Assembly: GCF_014334135.1 (NCBI RefSeq)
Contig: NZ_CP060497.1
Span: forward strand, 2,170,001-2,234,000
DNA length: 64,000 nt
Reading direction: 5' to 3'
Origin: Olivibacter sp. SDN3
Lineage (GTDB): Bacteria > Bacteroidota > Bacteroidia > Sphingobacteriales > Sphingobacteriaceae
Part shown: positions 17,198 through 25,794 of the stretch, piece by piece
Layout of the letters: each line of letters begins with the position of its first letter
Numbering within the stretch: position 1 is the stretch's first letter
Position numbers and translations under genes: made by a program
Notes under the pieces: model-generated
Databases searched by the model: none
What the model saw: only the letters and a program-made list of their open reading frames with translations
Told to the model about the DNA's origin: nothing

Positions 17198-19588
17198 ATG
17201 AGAATATTTCTTTATACAGGCATTTGGTTTTTAGTAGCTGTAAGTAATTGCGCATTCGCGCAAGGGCGTTTTGGAAAAGTGATGGGTGAAGTTCGCACAA
17301 GTGATAACAAATCCCTTCCTTATGCTTCTGTGCTGATAAAGAATTCGCCTTACGGAGCTATGGCCAACGCGGATGGTAAGTTTTCTTTTGAAGTGCCTGA
17401 AGGACAGTACACTTTAGCGGTTACCTATGCCGGCTATACGACTAATCAAATACAAGTAACCGTTACTGCCGGTGAAACCTTCGATGTGCAGGTGATTACG
17501 GTAGATGCTGCGTCCAATCAGTTGCAGGAGGTAATCATCGAGGATATTGAAACGAATAAATTTGGGCGTAGAGAGTCTAATTCCGCAGCACGTATGCCAC
17601 TGGGTCATTTGGAGAACCCACAGGCGTATAGCGTGATTACCAAAGAATTGATGCAGGAACAGATGGCCATCGATTATAATTCCGCTATGCTGAGTGTGCC
17701 CGGTGCTGTGGTGATGAATGGGGTGAACGATAGTGGAAACGAAGTGTTTTTGAGAGGTTTTAATGGAGTGGTATCCTTTCGGAACGGACTGGTAAGTAAT
17801 CCCCGCTCGCAATCGGAAATCTTTAATCTGGAAAAGGTGGAAGTACTGAAGGGGCCTTCGGGCACACTCTTTGGCGGAGCAATGACTTCTTATGGTGGCA
17901 TTGTGAATAACCTGACCAAAAAGCCCTTTGAAAGTTATCGGGGTACGGTCTCTTACCATACAGGTAGTTGGGGGCTTAACCGCTTTACCGTCGATCTGAA
18001 TACACCTTTAAATAATGATCGCACAGCCTTGCTGCGTGTTAACGCGCTGGGGCATATGGAAAATGGTTTTCAGGATGCAGGTAAGCAACGGAACTTTGGC
18101 TTCGCGGCCAGTATGGCTTTTAAACCGAACGAACGTACAACAGTTCGCTTTGACGCCGATATCTACCGGCCTGATAAACCTTTGGTAGCCTTTATACGGA
18201 ACACAGAGGTTTTAGACGCTACGACAATGGATAGGGTGAATTTACCCTACTACCGGTCGTTATTGAGTGATGATGTGACAACACCCCGGCAGAATATTAA
18301 TGCGTCGGCGGAAATAGAATATCGCATATCTGATCATTGGACTTCCCGTACATCTTATCTCCACAATAGCACAGGTGAAAGTGGATCAATTTTTTTCGTG
18401 CCAACTTATTTGAGGGACGAACAGATTGAACGCCGTTTTAGGGTGTTTGATAATTATCAAACGAATAGCGACCATTTACAACAGAATTTTAATGGTGACT
18501 TCAACATAGGGAATGTGAATAACCGCTTGGTAGTAGGGGTCGATCTTTTTTCAACCAGTACGAAGTATCAAGAGATGTTCCCGGTATTTCAGGTTTATGA
18601 TACGGTGGCCATGCATGCATCGGGCTGGCCTCCACTGAGCAGAGTGGATATCGAACGTTACCGCATGGAACGTGCCAATGGCACAACGGCTGCTTCCAGT
18701 GGCTCAACAACCTACAGTGCTTATTTTTCTGACGTAGCAGAAGTGCTACCCAGATTGAAAGCGATGGTCAGCTTACGTTTGGATAGGTATCAACAGAAAT
18801 CGTCTTATACGTATACCCCAACCAATGGTGGCGTAAGTACTGAGGGGTTTGGACAGACTTTCCTTTCGCCAAAATTCGGACTGGTATATGAACCCATCCG
18901 TGATCAGCTCTCATTTTTTGCTAACTACCTTAACGCTTTTGTAAACCAATCGCCGAGTATGGGGCTCGCGAGCGAAGGCGATCTGGATCGGATAGACCCT
19001 TCTTTGCAAACCTGGAAACCGGAAGAAGCGAATCAGTACGAAGGGGGCTTGAAGATGAATCTTTTTAATGGTCGGCTAACGGGCACGGTATCGTATTATA
19101 ATATACGGGTAAGTAACCGTTTGCGAAGCATAGCTGATGGCATTTCTGTACAGGATGGAACCCAGGTGAGCAAGGGATTTGAGGTAGATATTATTGCCAA
19201 TCCCTTGGCGGGCTGGAATATTGTCGTGGGCTATGGCTATAATGATAACGAATACATTCGGGATACAGAAGGTAACCAAGGGAAACGGGCGCAGTGGACC
19301 CCGGTACACGTGGCGAATTTTTGGACAAGCTACAAATTCTTGGACGGAACGGTTAAAGGTTTGGGACTCGGTGTTGGCGCGAACTACGTAGGTGAAACTT
19401 ATTTTGATGTAGATAATACTTTCGGCATTCCGGCTTATACGCTGCTGAATGCTACCATCTTCTATGATCAACCTAAATACAGGGTAGGTGTTAAGGTGAA
19501 CAACTTAACGGATAATCATTATTGGGACTTCTTCGGAAAACCACAAAAACCAGCAGAATTTATTGCGAATATATCCTATAAATTCTAA
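17198..19588 (+). CDS. TonB-dependent siderophore receptor
   Basis: A 796-residue outer-membrane receptor of the ferric-siderophore type, clearly distinct from the SusC proteins. The signal peptide ends CAFAQG. A carboxypeptidase-regulatory-like domain follows (about 25-105, VMGEVRTSDNKSLPYASVLI). The plug contains NPQAYSVITKELMQEQ, FLRGFNGVVSFRNGL and EKVEVLKGPSGTLFGG. The barrel ends in a terminal aromatic (NISYKF). The receptor plug motif GPSGTLFG and the downstream PepSY gene 31 bp away are typical of iron-siderophore uptake modules. The siderophore cannot be named. Confidence 0.93.
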   Translation: MRIFLYTGIWFLVAVSNCAFAQGRFGKVMGEVRTSDNKSLPYASVLIKNSPYGAMANADGKFSFEVPEGQYTLAVTYAGYTTNQIQVTVTAGETFDVQVITVDAASNQLQEVIIEDIETNKFGRRESNSAARMPLGHLENPQAYSVITKELMQEQMAIDYNSAMLSVPGAVVMNGVNDSGNEVFLRGFNGVVSFRNGLVSNPRSQSEIFNLEKVEVLKGPSGTLFGGAMTSYGGIVNNLTKKPFESYRGTVSYHTGSWGLNRFTVDLNTPLNNDRTALLRVNALGHMENGFQDAGKQRNFGFAASMAFKPNERTTVRFDADIYRPDKPLVAFIRNTEVLDATTMDRVNLPYYRSLLSDDVTTPRQNINASAEIEYRISDHWTSRTSYLHNSTGESGSIFFVPTYLRDEQIERRFRVFDNYQTNSDHLQQNFNGDFNIGNVNNRLVVGVDLFSTSTKYQEMFPVFQVYDTVAMHASGWPPLSRVDIERYRMERANGTTAASSGSTTYSAYFSDVAEVLPRLKAMVSLRLDRYQQKSSYTYTPTNGGVSTEGFGQTFLSPKFGLVYEPIRDQLSFFANYLNAFVNQSPSMGLASEGDLDRIDPSLQTWKPEEANQYEGGLKMNLFNGRLTGTVSYYNIRVSNRLRSIADGISVQDGTQVSKGFEVDIIANPLAGWNIVVGYGYNDNEYIRDTEGNQGKRAQWTPVHVANFWTSYKFLDGTVKGLGLGVGANYVGETYFDVDNTFGIPAYTLLNATIFYDQPKYRVGVKVNNLTDNHYWDFFGKPQKPAEFIANISYKF

Positions 19589-19619
19589 AGAGCTGGCTAA
19601 ACACTAACAAAAACGAGCA

Positions 19620-20861
19620 ATGATGAAAACAACTAACACTAAAGATGCACCAGCAAAGAAAACTGGAAAGAATGGATTCGATAAGGCAGTGGCTTGGATA
19701 CATCTTTGGCCAAGTTTGGTTTCTGCGTTGATACTGATTTTTGTATGTCTAACAGGCACTATTGTCGTGTACTGCGATGAAATTATGGAGTTTTCTGCGG
19801 GTGACGCACGATATGTGAAGACAGTAGGTGAAAAGAAATTGCCGATAGAAACGCTGATCGGTAAATTAAAGGAGGCTTATCCGGATAAAAGGCCCCCGGG
19901 TTACGCCGTGGCCTACAAAGATCCTAAAAGGACTATTCGTTTTAACATGTTCGAACCTGCTAAAGGTTTGAGCATGGTGTATATGGATCCCTATACCGGC
20001 GAAATATTAAAAGACGATCCAACTATTCATTTTTTCTATATCACAGCACACCTGCATAATTCGCTGCTGTTGGGTAAGGTTGGGCAGCATATCGTGGATA
20101 TTGCTACGATTATCTTTCTCGTAGAGCTCCTGACCGGATTAATTCTTTGGTGGCCGAAGAAATGGACAAAATCTACCAAGGAGGCAAGTTTCAAGGTGAA
20201 ATGGAAAGCCAGCATTAAACGCATTAATTATGATTTACATAATGTTGTGGGGTTTTATGCCTTATCTATTGCCTTAATACTGACCTTGAGTGGCTTGATT
20301 ATCGCCTATAAACCTTTGGCGAAATTTACGATCACGGCATTTGGTGGCACGCCTGGCCATGAATGGGAAGATGATCTCCCGAAAATGAAGGATGATGGAG
20401 AACCTGTCGACCTTTATGCCCTACTTGATCGGTCGTTTGACGCTAACCCCGGAAAAGGAGAAGCGCAGATTGCTACTTATAAATGGGACTCGATGGGGTA
20501 TTATCATTTTAGCATAGCAAAGTCCATTGGTTTGAAGAGTGCTGACGCACCTAGCTTCCACTTTGTAGATAAATATACGGGCGATGACATTGATGTGCCG
20601 TCTGAGGGAATGATGCATGAAAAAGTGGAAAACGTTTATTGGAGTTTGCATATGGGCACATGGCTTGGACAAACGGGTAAATTTCTCACCTTTGTAGGTG
20701 GACTGGTTTCGACCAGTTTACCTATCACGGGCTTCTTTATTTGGTGGAACCGTAGGAAAAAGAAAAAGAGAAAATCGGTGCGTAACGATTCTCCTAAAAA
20801 AGATTTAGGAAATAATAGACCGGCATTTCGGCCAAAAATGGTGTCTTCGCCAGAATCGTAA
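19620..20861 (+). CDS. PepSY-associated transmembrane protein (putative siderophore-iron reductase)
   Basis: A 413-residue inner-membrane protein of the PepSY_TM family. A first helix (LWPSLVSALILIFVCLTG) is followed by an extracytoplasmic PepSY-like region. Helices carrying conserved His residues follow (HLHNSLLLGKVGQHIVD; INYDLHNVVGFYALSIALIL), then a second PepSY-like segment and a last helix before a basic tail. Members next to TonB siderophore receptors are thought to reduce or handle iron in the periplasm. It lies 31 bp after the receptor, so the two are co-transcribed. Start ATG 19620 or 19623 cannot be separated. Confidence 0.85.
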   Translation: MMKTTNTKDAPAKKTGKNGFDKAVAWIHLWPSLVSALILIFVCLTGTIVVYCDEIMEFSAGDARYVKTVGEKKLPIETLIGKLKEAYPDKRPPGYAVAYKDPKRTIRFNMFEPAKGLSMVYMDPYTGEILKDDPTIHFFYITAHLHNSLLLGKVGQHIVDIATIIFLVELLTGLILWWPKKWTKSTKEASFKVKWKASIKRINYDLHNVVGFYALSIALILTLSGLIIAYKPLAKFTITAFGGTPGHEWEDDLPKMKDDGEPVDLYALLDRSFDANPGKGEAQIATYKWDSMGYYHFSIAKSIGLKSADAPSFHFVDKYTGDDIDVPSEGMMHEKVENVYWSLHMGTWLGQTGKFLTFVGGLVSTSLPITGFFIWWNRRKKKKRKSVRNDSPKKDLGNNRPAFRPKMVSSPES

Positions 20862-20881
20862 ATATCTGGCGAAGACACCAT
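20838..20881 (+). terminator. Perfect 17-bp hairpin overlapping the end of the PepSY gene
   Basis: ATGGTGTCTTCGCCAGA (20838-20854) is matched perfectly by its reverse complement at 20865-20881. The 10-nt loop holds the PepSY stop codon TAA (20859-20861). No T-tract follows, so it may act as an RNA 3'-end stabiliser or a weak terminator rather than a classical one. Confidence 0.6.
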
Positions 20882-20980
20882 AAGTTATCGGTTATTGCCT
20901 ATCCCCGCTAAATATATCCTTATTTCTCACGAACAGAAAAATACTGGTTTTCTGGTATTTAGGATTGAAAATCGTCTCGG

Positions 20981-20988
20981 TATTTTTG
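20981..20988 (+). promoter_or_regulatory. Candidate -7 box (TATTTTTG) for the 21011 lipoprotein gene
   Basis: TATTTTTG fits TAnnTTTG and lies 22 bp before the ATG at 21011. The -33 region is poor (TTT only), so confidence is modest. Confidence 0.35.
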
Positions 20989-21010
20989 GTTACAAAAATT
21001 AGCTAACAAC

Positions 21011-21442
21011 ATGAAGACGTTTAAATCACTGATCAAAATGCTAATAGCCATTATGGTTATTGCCGGAGTTAACCTAGCCTGCTCCAAGGATGATGACGAA
21101 AACAATCCTGAAACTGATCCCATAATCGGTACATGGAACCTGCGTGCGGTACATGATGGAGAGGAAACGGTTGATGTAACCGATCGGGAATGTTTCAGGG
21201 ATTCCCGTTTCATCATTGATGAAACGGTGATGGATTTAACACTTTCTGTACCTGATGAAGATACCGAAGAATGCCAGACGGAGACGATTAACGGTGCATG
21301 GGTAAGGGAGAACGGTAATTATTACTTGTTAAATGGTGAGCAACGGCAACAGACAGGTATCGTGCTGAATGACGATAACCAGACACTTCAAATGGTTATC
21401 ACCGCAAATGGTAGGCAAGTAGGGCTTATCTTTAGAAGATGA
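21011..21442 (+). CDS. Lipocalin-like lipoprotein
   Basis: A 143-residue lipoprotein with a lipobox ending VNLAC (Cys 24). The mature part begins with an acidic linker and then DPIIGTWNL, the G-x-W start typical of lipocalin-like beta barrels. Two Cys residues (CFRDSRF and ECQTE) could pair. Proteins of this kind are common in Bacteroidetes and of unknown function. A terminator of the repeated type follows 38 bp downstream. Confidence 0.65.
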   Translation: MKTFKSLIKMLIAIMVIAGVNLACSKDDDENNPETDPIIGTWNLRAVHDGEETVDVTDRECFRDSRFIIDETVMDLTLSVPDEDTEECQTETINGAWVRENGNYYLLNGEQRQQTGIVLNDDNQTLQMVITANGRQVGLIFRR

Positions 21443-21480
21443 TGTTTTCTGAAGAAGATCAAGATCATTGCTAAAGAACG

Positions 21481-21519
21481 AACGCCTGGCTTTTTGGGAA
21501 TGCCAGACGTTCTTTTTTT
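21481..21519 (+). terminator. Intrinsic terminator after the lipocalin-like gene
   Basis: AACG-C-CTGGC pairs with GCCAG-A-CGTT, followed by a CTTTTTTT tract. It is the second copy of the hairpin found at 15605. Confidence 0.85.
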
Positions 21520-21570
21520 AATCAACCTAAACCTATCGATACATAATCAAACGGCATGCCACTATTTTTG
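21481..21570 (+). repeat. Dispersed intergenic repeat, copy B
   Basis: Hairpin, T-tract and the tail AATCAACCTAAACCTATC match copy A at 15605-15695. A weaker shared stretch (ATCAAA, ATGCCA, TTTTTGTGTA) follows. The shared tail lies beyond the terminator and so is probably not part of the upstream mRNA. Confidence 0.6.
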
Positions 21571-21631
21571 TGTACTGCACTATCTATCTATGGTGAGGTA
21601 TCGTTGTGGACAAAACTTTAACAGTGTTATA

Positions 21632-21874
21632 TTATTTTTTCGGGTCTCCCAATTTCAAAAAGGTATCTGAATAAACTTCAGATTCTGCTTCATTCCTAAA
21701 GTAAGTGATGGGTTTACGAATAAAGAACCGTATAATTAAGGCTACCAGCGCCAAGCTGATAAAGGATGTGGTGATGGGAAAGAAGACAAAGCAGCTGACT
21801 ATTCCAATGAAGGCAATCATCGCAAACAGGATAATGGTGAGCAACAGACTTGGGCTAAAGGTTTCGTTGTTCAT
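21632..21874 (-). CDS. Small hypothetical membrane protein
   Basis: An 80-residue protein with two strongly hydrophobic helices (about residues 9-32 and 34-51) and a charged C-terminal tail. No family recognised. It converges on the lipocalin-like gene. A plausible ATG and clean coding pattern support it, but the short length keeps confidence moderate. Confidence 0.5.
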   Translation of the reverse strand: MNNETFSPSLLLTIILFAMIAFIGIVSCFVFFPITTSFISLALVALIIRFFIRKPITYFRNEAESEVYSDTFLKLGDPKK

Positions 21875-22106
21875 AGGATTAGGTGTTAATGCCTCTACAA
21901 CAGGAAGTGCTGTTGAATAAGTTATCTAAAGTTAGCGATCAATATTGTTCTTTTTTTAAGATTTTTTGTTATGGTTAGTGTAACGTAAAATGATGGGAAA
22001 AGCATGCGTAGCAATGTTTAAGATTTGTAGAATAATGGTTACTATCTCCTTGATTGGTTAAAGTTTATATTTTTCAATAAATACCTTTGAGTTTTTTATG
22101 TTTATA

Positions 22107-22694
22107 TTAAGTGTGGGGAAATGATGTGTCACTACCCAAAAGTATATTACGTATAGTAAGCATAACGATCTTTATATCAAGTAAAAAATGCTGGTTTTCG
22201 ATATACCAGAGATCGTGTTTCACCCGGGCACACCATAATTCTGGAATGGCAGATTCTCCGCGAAACCCATTGACTTGCGCCCAGCCCGTAATGCCGGGTT
22301 TAACGGAGAGTTTGTAGTGGTTTTTTTCCATTTTCATCGCTTGGTCATGCATGGAGTAGGTATGAGGTCTTGGTCCTACAATGGATAGTTCACCGCGTAA
22401 TACATTAAAAAGCAAGGGTAACTTATCCCATCGGCTTCTGCGAAGAAACACCCCTATATTAGTGAGCCGTGGAGCTTCTATATATATGGTGCGGAATTTC
22501 AAACACCAGAATGGCCGATTGCCCTTGCCCCACCGTTGTTGTCGGTAAAAGATAGGGCCGGGAGAGTTTAAGCGGATAACTATCGCGATAAGTGGAAATA
22601 ACCATGAACAGATAACCAGAATAGCCAATAAGCTCAACAGAAAGTCAAACAGGCGTTTAACGGAAGGATAATATTTAGTACTGGAAGTAAACAT
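22107..22694 (-). CDS. Initiating sugar-1-phosphate transferase, PglC/WcaJ C-terminal type, with altered active-site dyad
   Basis: A 195-residue bacterial sugar transferase (polyprenyl-phosphate phosphoglycosyl transferase). Family landmarks present are KRLFDFLLSL, LNSPGPIFYRQQRWG, WCLKFRTI, SIVGPRPH, KPGITGWAQVNGFRGES and the closing DIKIVMLTIRNILLG. The family normally has a conserved Asp-Glu pair before LPQLFNVL; here residues 90-91 are Asp-Lys (RRSRWDKLPLLFNVLRG). The loop between KFRT and the RLTNIG segment is also about a dozen residues shorter than usual. It lies 38 kb from the exopolysaccharide genes and has no glycosyltransferase neighbours. The fold assignment is firm; activity is doubtful. 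Confidence 0.85.
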   Translation of the reverse strand: MFTSSTKYYPSVKRLFDFLLSLLAILVICSWLFPLIAIVIRLNSPGPIFYRQQRWGKGNRPFWCLKFRTIYIEAPRLTNIGVFLRRSRWDKLPLLFNVLRGELSIVGPRPHTYSMHDQAMKMEKNHYKLSVKPGITGWAQVNGFRGESAIPELWCARVKHDLWYIENQHFLLDIKIVMLTIRNILLGSDTSFPHT

Positions 22695-22963
22695 ATTGAT
22701 TAATTTAATCTTGTATGCCTTAGTTATTGTATAATAACCAGGTAGCGCAAAAATAAGTTGAACGATATAACAACATCAGAAAACTTACTCTCAAGTTCGG
22801 AATTATTGTGTGAAAAAGAAAAAAGATTTTTGTATATATATGTGGTATTTTCCGATTAATTGTGAGTAAAAATGAGAAATTTATATTTGTTTTGCACAGG
22901 TCAGCCCTTATGGTTAGTTTAGTGTTTTGTTCATTTTGTTCATTATTTCCAAACCTGACCTGT

Positions 22964-24655
22964 ATGCACGTTTTATATAACGGCCTGTTCGCTTTCCTGG
23001 CAACTGTTTTTTTCGCAATACCATTTTCTTATGCTGCTGTGGATACGACGCTTATTACTAAAAAACATCTGGAAATTAGAAAGCTAGTAACCAAAGATCC
23101 ACAACAGGCGCTAACGCTTGCTAAAGAATGCGTGGATTTAAGTGAAGACTTAGCAGATGATTCGCTTACGGCGCGTTCTTATTACCTCTTAGGCCTCGGT
23201 TATTACTATATTTCGCAGTTTGATGTATCAAGTGCTTACTACAAAAAAGCGTTGGAATCTCCGGTCGCGGCGAAGGATATCGACCTGCAGTCTTCCTGTT
23301 GGAATAACCTTGGTATTAATTATGAGATGCGGATGAAGTACAGCGAAAGCTTAGACGCCTACTTAAAATCATTGCGTATCGCGGAGCAATTAGCGGATGC
23401 AGTGCTTATCGGTAAATCCTGGATCAATATAGGCTTACTTTACGCTAAACTAAACAACGAAAAAGAAGCGAACCATTACCTCTATAAAGCACTCGATTTT
23501 TTTACAAAGGAAGGGGATCAGCTAAATATGGCTTTGTGCTATCAGAATATTGGTTTACTGCTGGTAAATCTCGGTAAGGTCGATGAAGGGATTGCACATG
23601 AGCGAAAAGCACTGAAGTTGTATGAAGAGATAGCAGATACCCAAAACCAAATGTATATTCTTTACAATCTGGCAAATATTTATAGCCAGAAAGGTCTGGT
23701 ACCTCAGTCAAACCAATATATAGTGCAGACTGAAGCGATAAATGATAAATACGGCGATCAACTCATTACCAATCACCTCCGTTTTGCAAAAGCAGAGAAT
23801 GCTTTTACCGAGGGGAAGTTGGTGGAGGCCGAGCGACTGTTGCATGAGGCGAAAGCAGGATTTAATAAGATAGATGCACAGGGAGAGGCGATGCATGTGA
23901 ACCGAAGGTTGATGGACTTCTATGCCGCTAGCGGGCGTTACGACGAATATGTGCAGTTACGTGAAAGTAATTTCAAATGGTTCGAGGAAGAGTATGTCCG
24001 CAAGGAGAGCGCCCATATGGCGGAGCTAAAAATTCTTTATGAACAGGAAAAGAAAGATCTGCAGCTGGAGTCTCAGGATCGATTAATCCATATGAAAACA
24101 CGTGAAAATTGGTTGCTGTATTCTTCGCTGACCATTTTACTCCTGGCAATGGGGAGTTTGAGCATATTGTATGTACGTTTGAAAACGGCTAACCGGGTTT
24201 TGTTAAAGAAGAATAGAGAAGAGATCAACTACTTTAAACAGTATGACGGGTCCGATTCGCAGACGGCAGTGGTAATAACAGATGCAGCGAATCCTGTAGT
24301 TGAAGATGATCGATTTAAAGCGCTCCATAGCGATATTCTGGAAATTATTAGTAAACAGAAAAATTTTGGGAACCCGAACTTCAATATGGCAGACCTGGCC
24401 TACCAACTGCATACCAACGAGCGCTACATTTCCAGTGCCATAAATCAGCATAGTGGTATGAACTTTAACCGTTTAGTGAATTCTTTCCGGGTGAATGAAG
24501 CCAAGAAAATGCTGCTCAATCCAACTTATAGGAACCTATCGAACGACCAGTTAGCAGATAGGGTAGGTTTTGGCAATGTCAATACTTTTTATAGGCAATT
24601 CAAGGAGTTTACTGGGTTTACCCCAATGAAATTCAAAAAATTAAGTAAGCTATGA
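22964..24655 (+). CDS. TPR sensor with C-terminal AraC-type DNA-binding domain
   Basis: From ATG 22964 the protein has 563 residues and a good signal peptide (LFAFLATVFFAIPFSYA). An in-frame GTG at 22862 would add 34 residues but spoil that signal. About seven tetratricopeptide repeats follow (ARSYYLLGLGYYYISQ, SSCWNNLGINYEMRM, KSWINIGLLYAKL, ALCYQNIGLLLVNLG and others). One membrane helix comes next (NWLLYSSLTILLLAMG), then a cytoplasmic linker and an AraC HTH at the end (NMADLAYQLHTNERYISSAI, LADRVGFGNVNTFYRQFKEF). The layout suggests periplasmic sensing passed directly to DNA. Target genes are unknown; none is obvious next to it. Confidence 0.9.
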   Translation: MHVLYNGLFAFLATVFFAIPFSYAAVDTTLITKKHLEIRKLVTKDPQQALTLAKECVDLSEDLADDSLTARSYYLLGLGYYYISQFDVSSAYYKKALESPVAAKDIDLQSSCWNNLGINYEMRMKYSESLDAYLKSLRIAEQLADAVLIGKSWINIGLLYAKLNNEKEANHYLYKALDFFTKEGDQLNMALCYQNIGLLLVNLGKVDEGIAHERKALKLYEEIADTQNQMYILYNLANIYSQKGLVPQSNQYIVQTEAINDKYGDQLITNHLRFAKAENAFTEGKLVEAERLLHEAKAGFNKIDAQGEAMHVNRRLMDFYAASGRYDEYVQLRESNFKWFEEEYVRKESAHMAELKILYEQEKKDLQLESQDRLIHMKTRENWLLYSSLTILLLAMGSLSILYVRLKTANRVLLKKNREEINYFKQYDGSDSQTAVVITDAANPVVEDDRFKALHSDILEIISKQKNFGNPNFNMADLAYQLHTNERYISSAINQHSGMNFNRLVNSFRVNEAKKMLLNPTYRNLSNDQLADRVGFGNVNTFYRQFKEFTGFTPMKFKKLSKL

Positions 24656-24727
24656 ACCCGAAGGCACTTAGGTGCGGAAATTCGTGATTTGAGAGTATTT
24701 TTTCATGATTTGGGAGTCGAGGCAGTT

Positions 24728-24735
24728 TACCTTTG
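24728..24735 (+). promoter_or_regulatory. Candidate -7 box (TACCTTTG) upstream of an orphan terminator
   Basis: TACCTTTG matches TAnnTTTG exactly. The best TTTG upstream (24709-24712) is 15 bp away, shorter than the usual 19-20, so the -33 is weak. Confidence 0.35.
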
Positions 24736-24741
24736 CTAACG

Positions 24742-24828
24742 GTAATACACATTATTGTAACCTTGGAATAAAAATCAACCTACCTAACCTGGATATTAGC
24801 ATTTAGCTAAATCCAGGTCTTTTTTTGA
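24742..24828 (+). ncRNA. Candidate small RNA ending in an intrinsic terminator
   Basis: The region between a TACCTTTG box and a strong terminator has no open frame. The terminator is ACCTGGAT (24787-24794) paired with ATCCAGGT (24811-24818), with an inner TTAGC/GCTAA extension, then CTTTTTTT. It lies about 130 bp past the stop of the TPR/AraC gene, further than usual for its own terminator. An ~85-nt transcript is therefore possible. Alternatively this is just the 3' end of the regulator mRNA. Confidence 0.3.
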
Positions 24829-24939
24829 TAAACGCCAGCTTAAGCTTCTGCACCTATTAGCTATTTACTCAAGAATACGTTATTATTACACGGATTTGTA
24901 TATTGCGGTCTATGACCAATAATTTTTCAGAAATATAAT

Positions 24940-25740
24940 ATGTGGAAAAAGGTATTATTTATTATAGTATGCAGTATGCTCGGATTGTACGTACTGGTAT
25001 GCGGGCTACTTTACTTTTTTCAGGAAAAGCTGATTTTCTTCCCCGAGAAATTAGACAACGATTTTAAGTTTTCATTTGACGATGAATACGAAGAGTTGAA
25101 CATCAAAACAGCCGATGGCAAACTACTTAACGGATTGCTTTTTAAAACAGCGGAGCCGAAAGGATTGATCTTCTATCTGCATGGCAATGCCGGATCCTTG
25201 AATTCTTGGGGAACCGTGGCAAAAACATATACGGATTTAAGTTATGATCTTTTTATACTAGATTACCGTGGTTACGGAAAAAGTGAGGGTAGTATCAGTG
25301 GGCAGGACCAGCTTTTTGGAGACGTCCAAGGAGCTTACGACGAACTGAAACAAAAATACGAAGAGAAGGACATCGTTGTTTTAGGTTATTCTGTAGGAAC
25401 AGGGCCAGCGGCCAAACTGGCCTCAACAAATAATCCTGGATTACTGATCTTACAAACACCTTATTACAGTTTGACTGATTTGGTTAAGCGAATGTTTCCG
25501 CTATTGCCAACAACTATACTCAAGTATAAATTTGAAACAAATAGCTATCTACAAGACGCCGCAATGCCTATTGTGATTTTTCATGGCGACCGTGATAAGG
25601 TGATCTACTACGAATCGTCCGTAAAGCTGAAAAATGATTTGGGAGAAAAAGTTAACTTAATTACATTACCAGGTCAGGGACACAATGGGTTGACCGATAA
25701 TCCCGATTACCTAAAAGCGATAAAGAAAATTTTAAAATAA
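24940..25740 (+). CDS. Membrane-anchored alpha/beta hydrolase
   Basis: A 266-residue protein with one N-terminal hydrophobic helix (residues 5-26) that anchors or exports it. A serine hydrolase domain follows. The oxyanion segment is FYLHGNAGSLNSWG, the nucleophile elbow is GYSVGTG with Ser 151, the acid is probably Asp 217 or Asp 219 in FHGDRDKVI, and the base is His 248 in GQGHNG. It belongs to the YfhR/BEM46-like group of hydrolases of unknown substrate. It stands alone between a terminator and the MscS gene. Confidence 0.85.
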   Translation: MWKKVLFIIVCSMLGLYVLVCGLLYFFQEKLIFFPEKLDNDFKFSFDDEYEELNIKTADGKLLNGLLFKTAEPKGLIFYLHGNAGSLNSWGTVAKTYTDLSYDLFILDYRGYGKSEGSISGQDQLFGDVQGAYDELKQKYEEKDIVVLGYSVGTGPAAKLASTNNPGLLILQTPYYSLTDLVKRMFPLLPTTILKYKFETNSYLQDAAMPIVIFHGDRDKVIYYESSVKLKNDLGEKVNLITLPGQGHNGLTDNPDYLKAIKKILK

Positions 25741-25794
25741 ACAATCTGTTCGAAAATCAGTTCCTTTCTTTAATAAGGATAGTACATTTAGCAA

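Noticed and set aside
8967-19471. Long open frames antisense to the SusC and siderophore receptor genes (for example 8967-9437 and 17414-17959, minus)
   Set aside because: They lie wholly inside strong coding genes, have low-complexity or cysteine/arginine-rich composition and no recognisable motifs, so they are reading-frame shadows.
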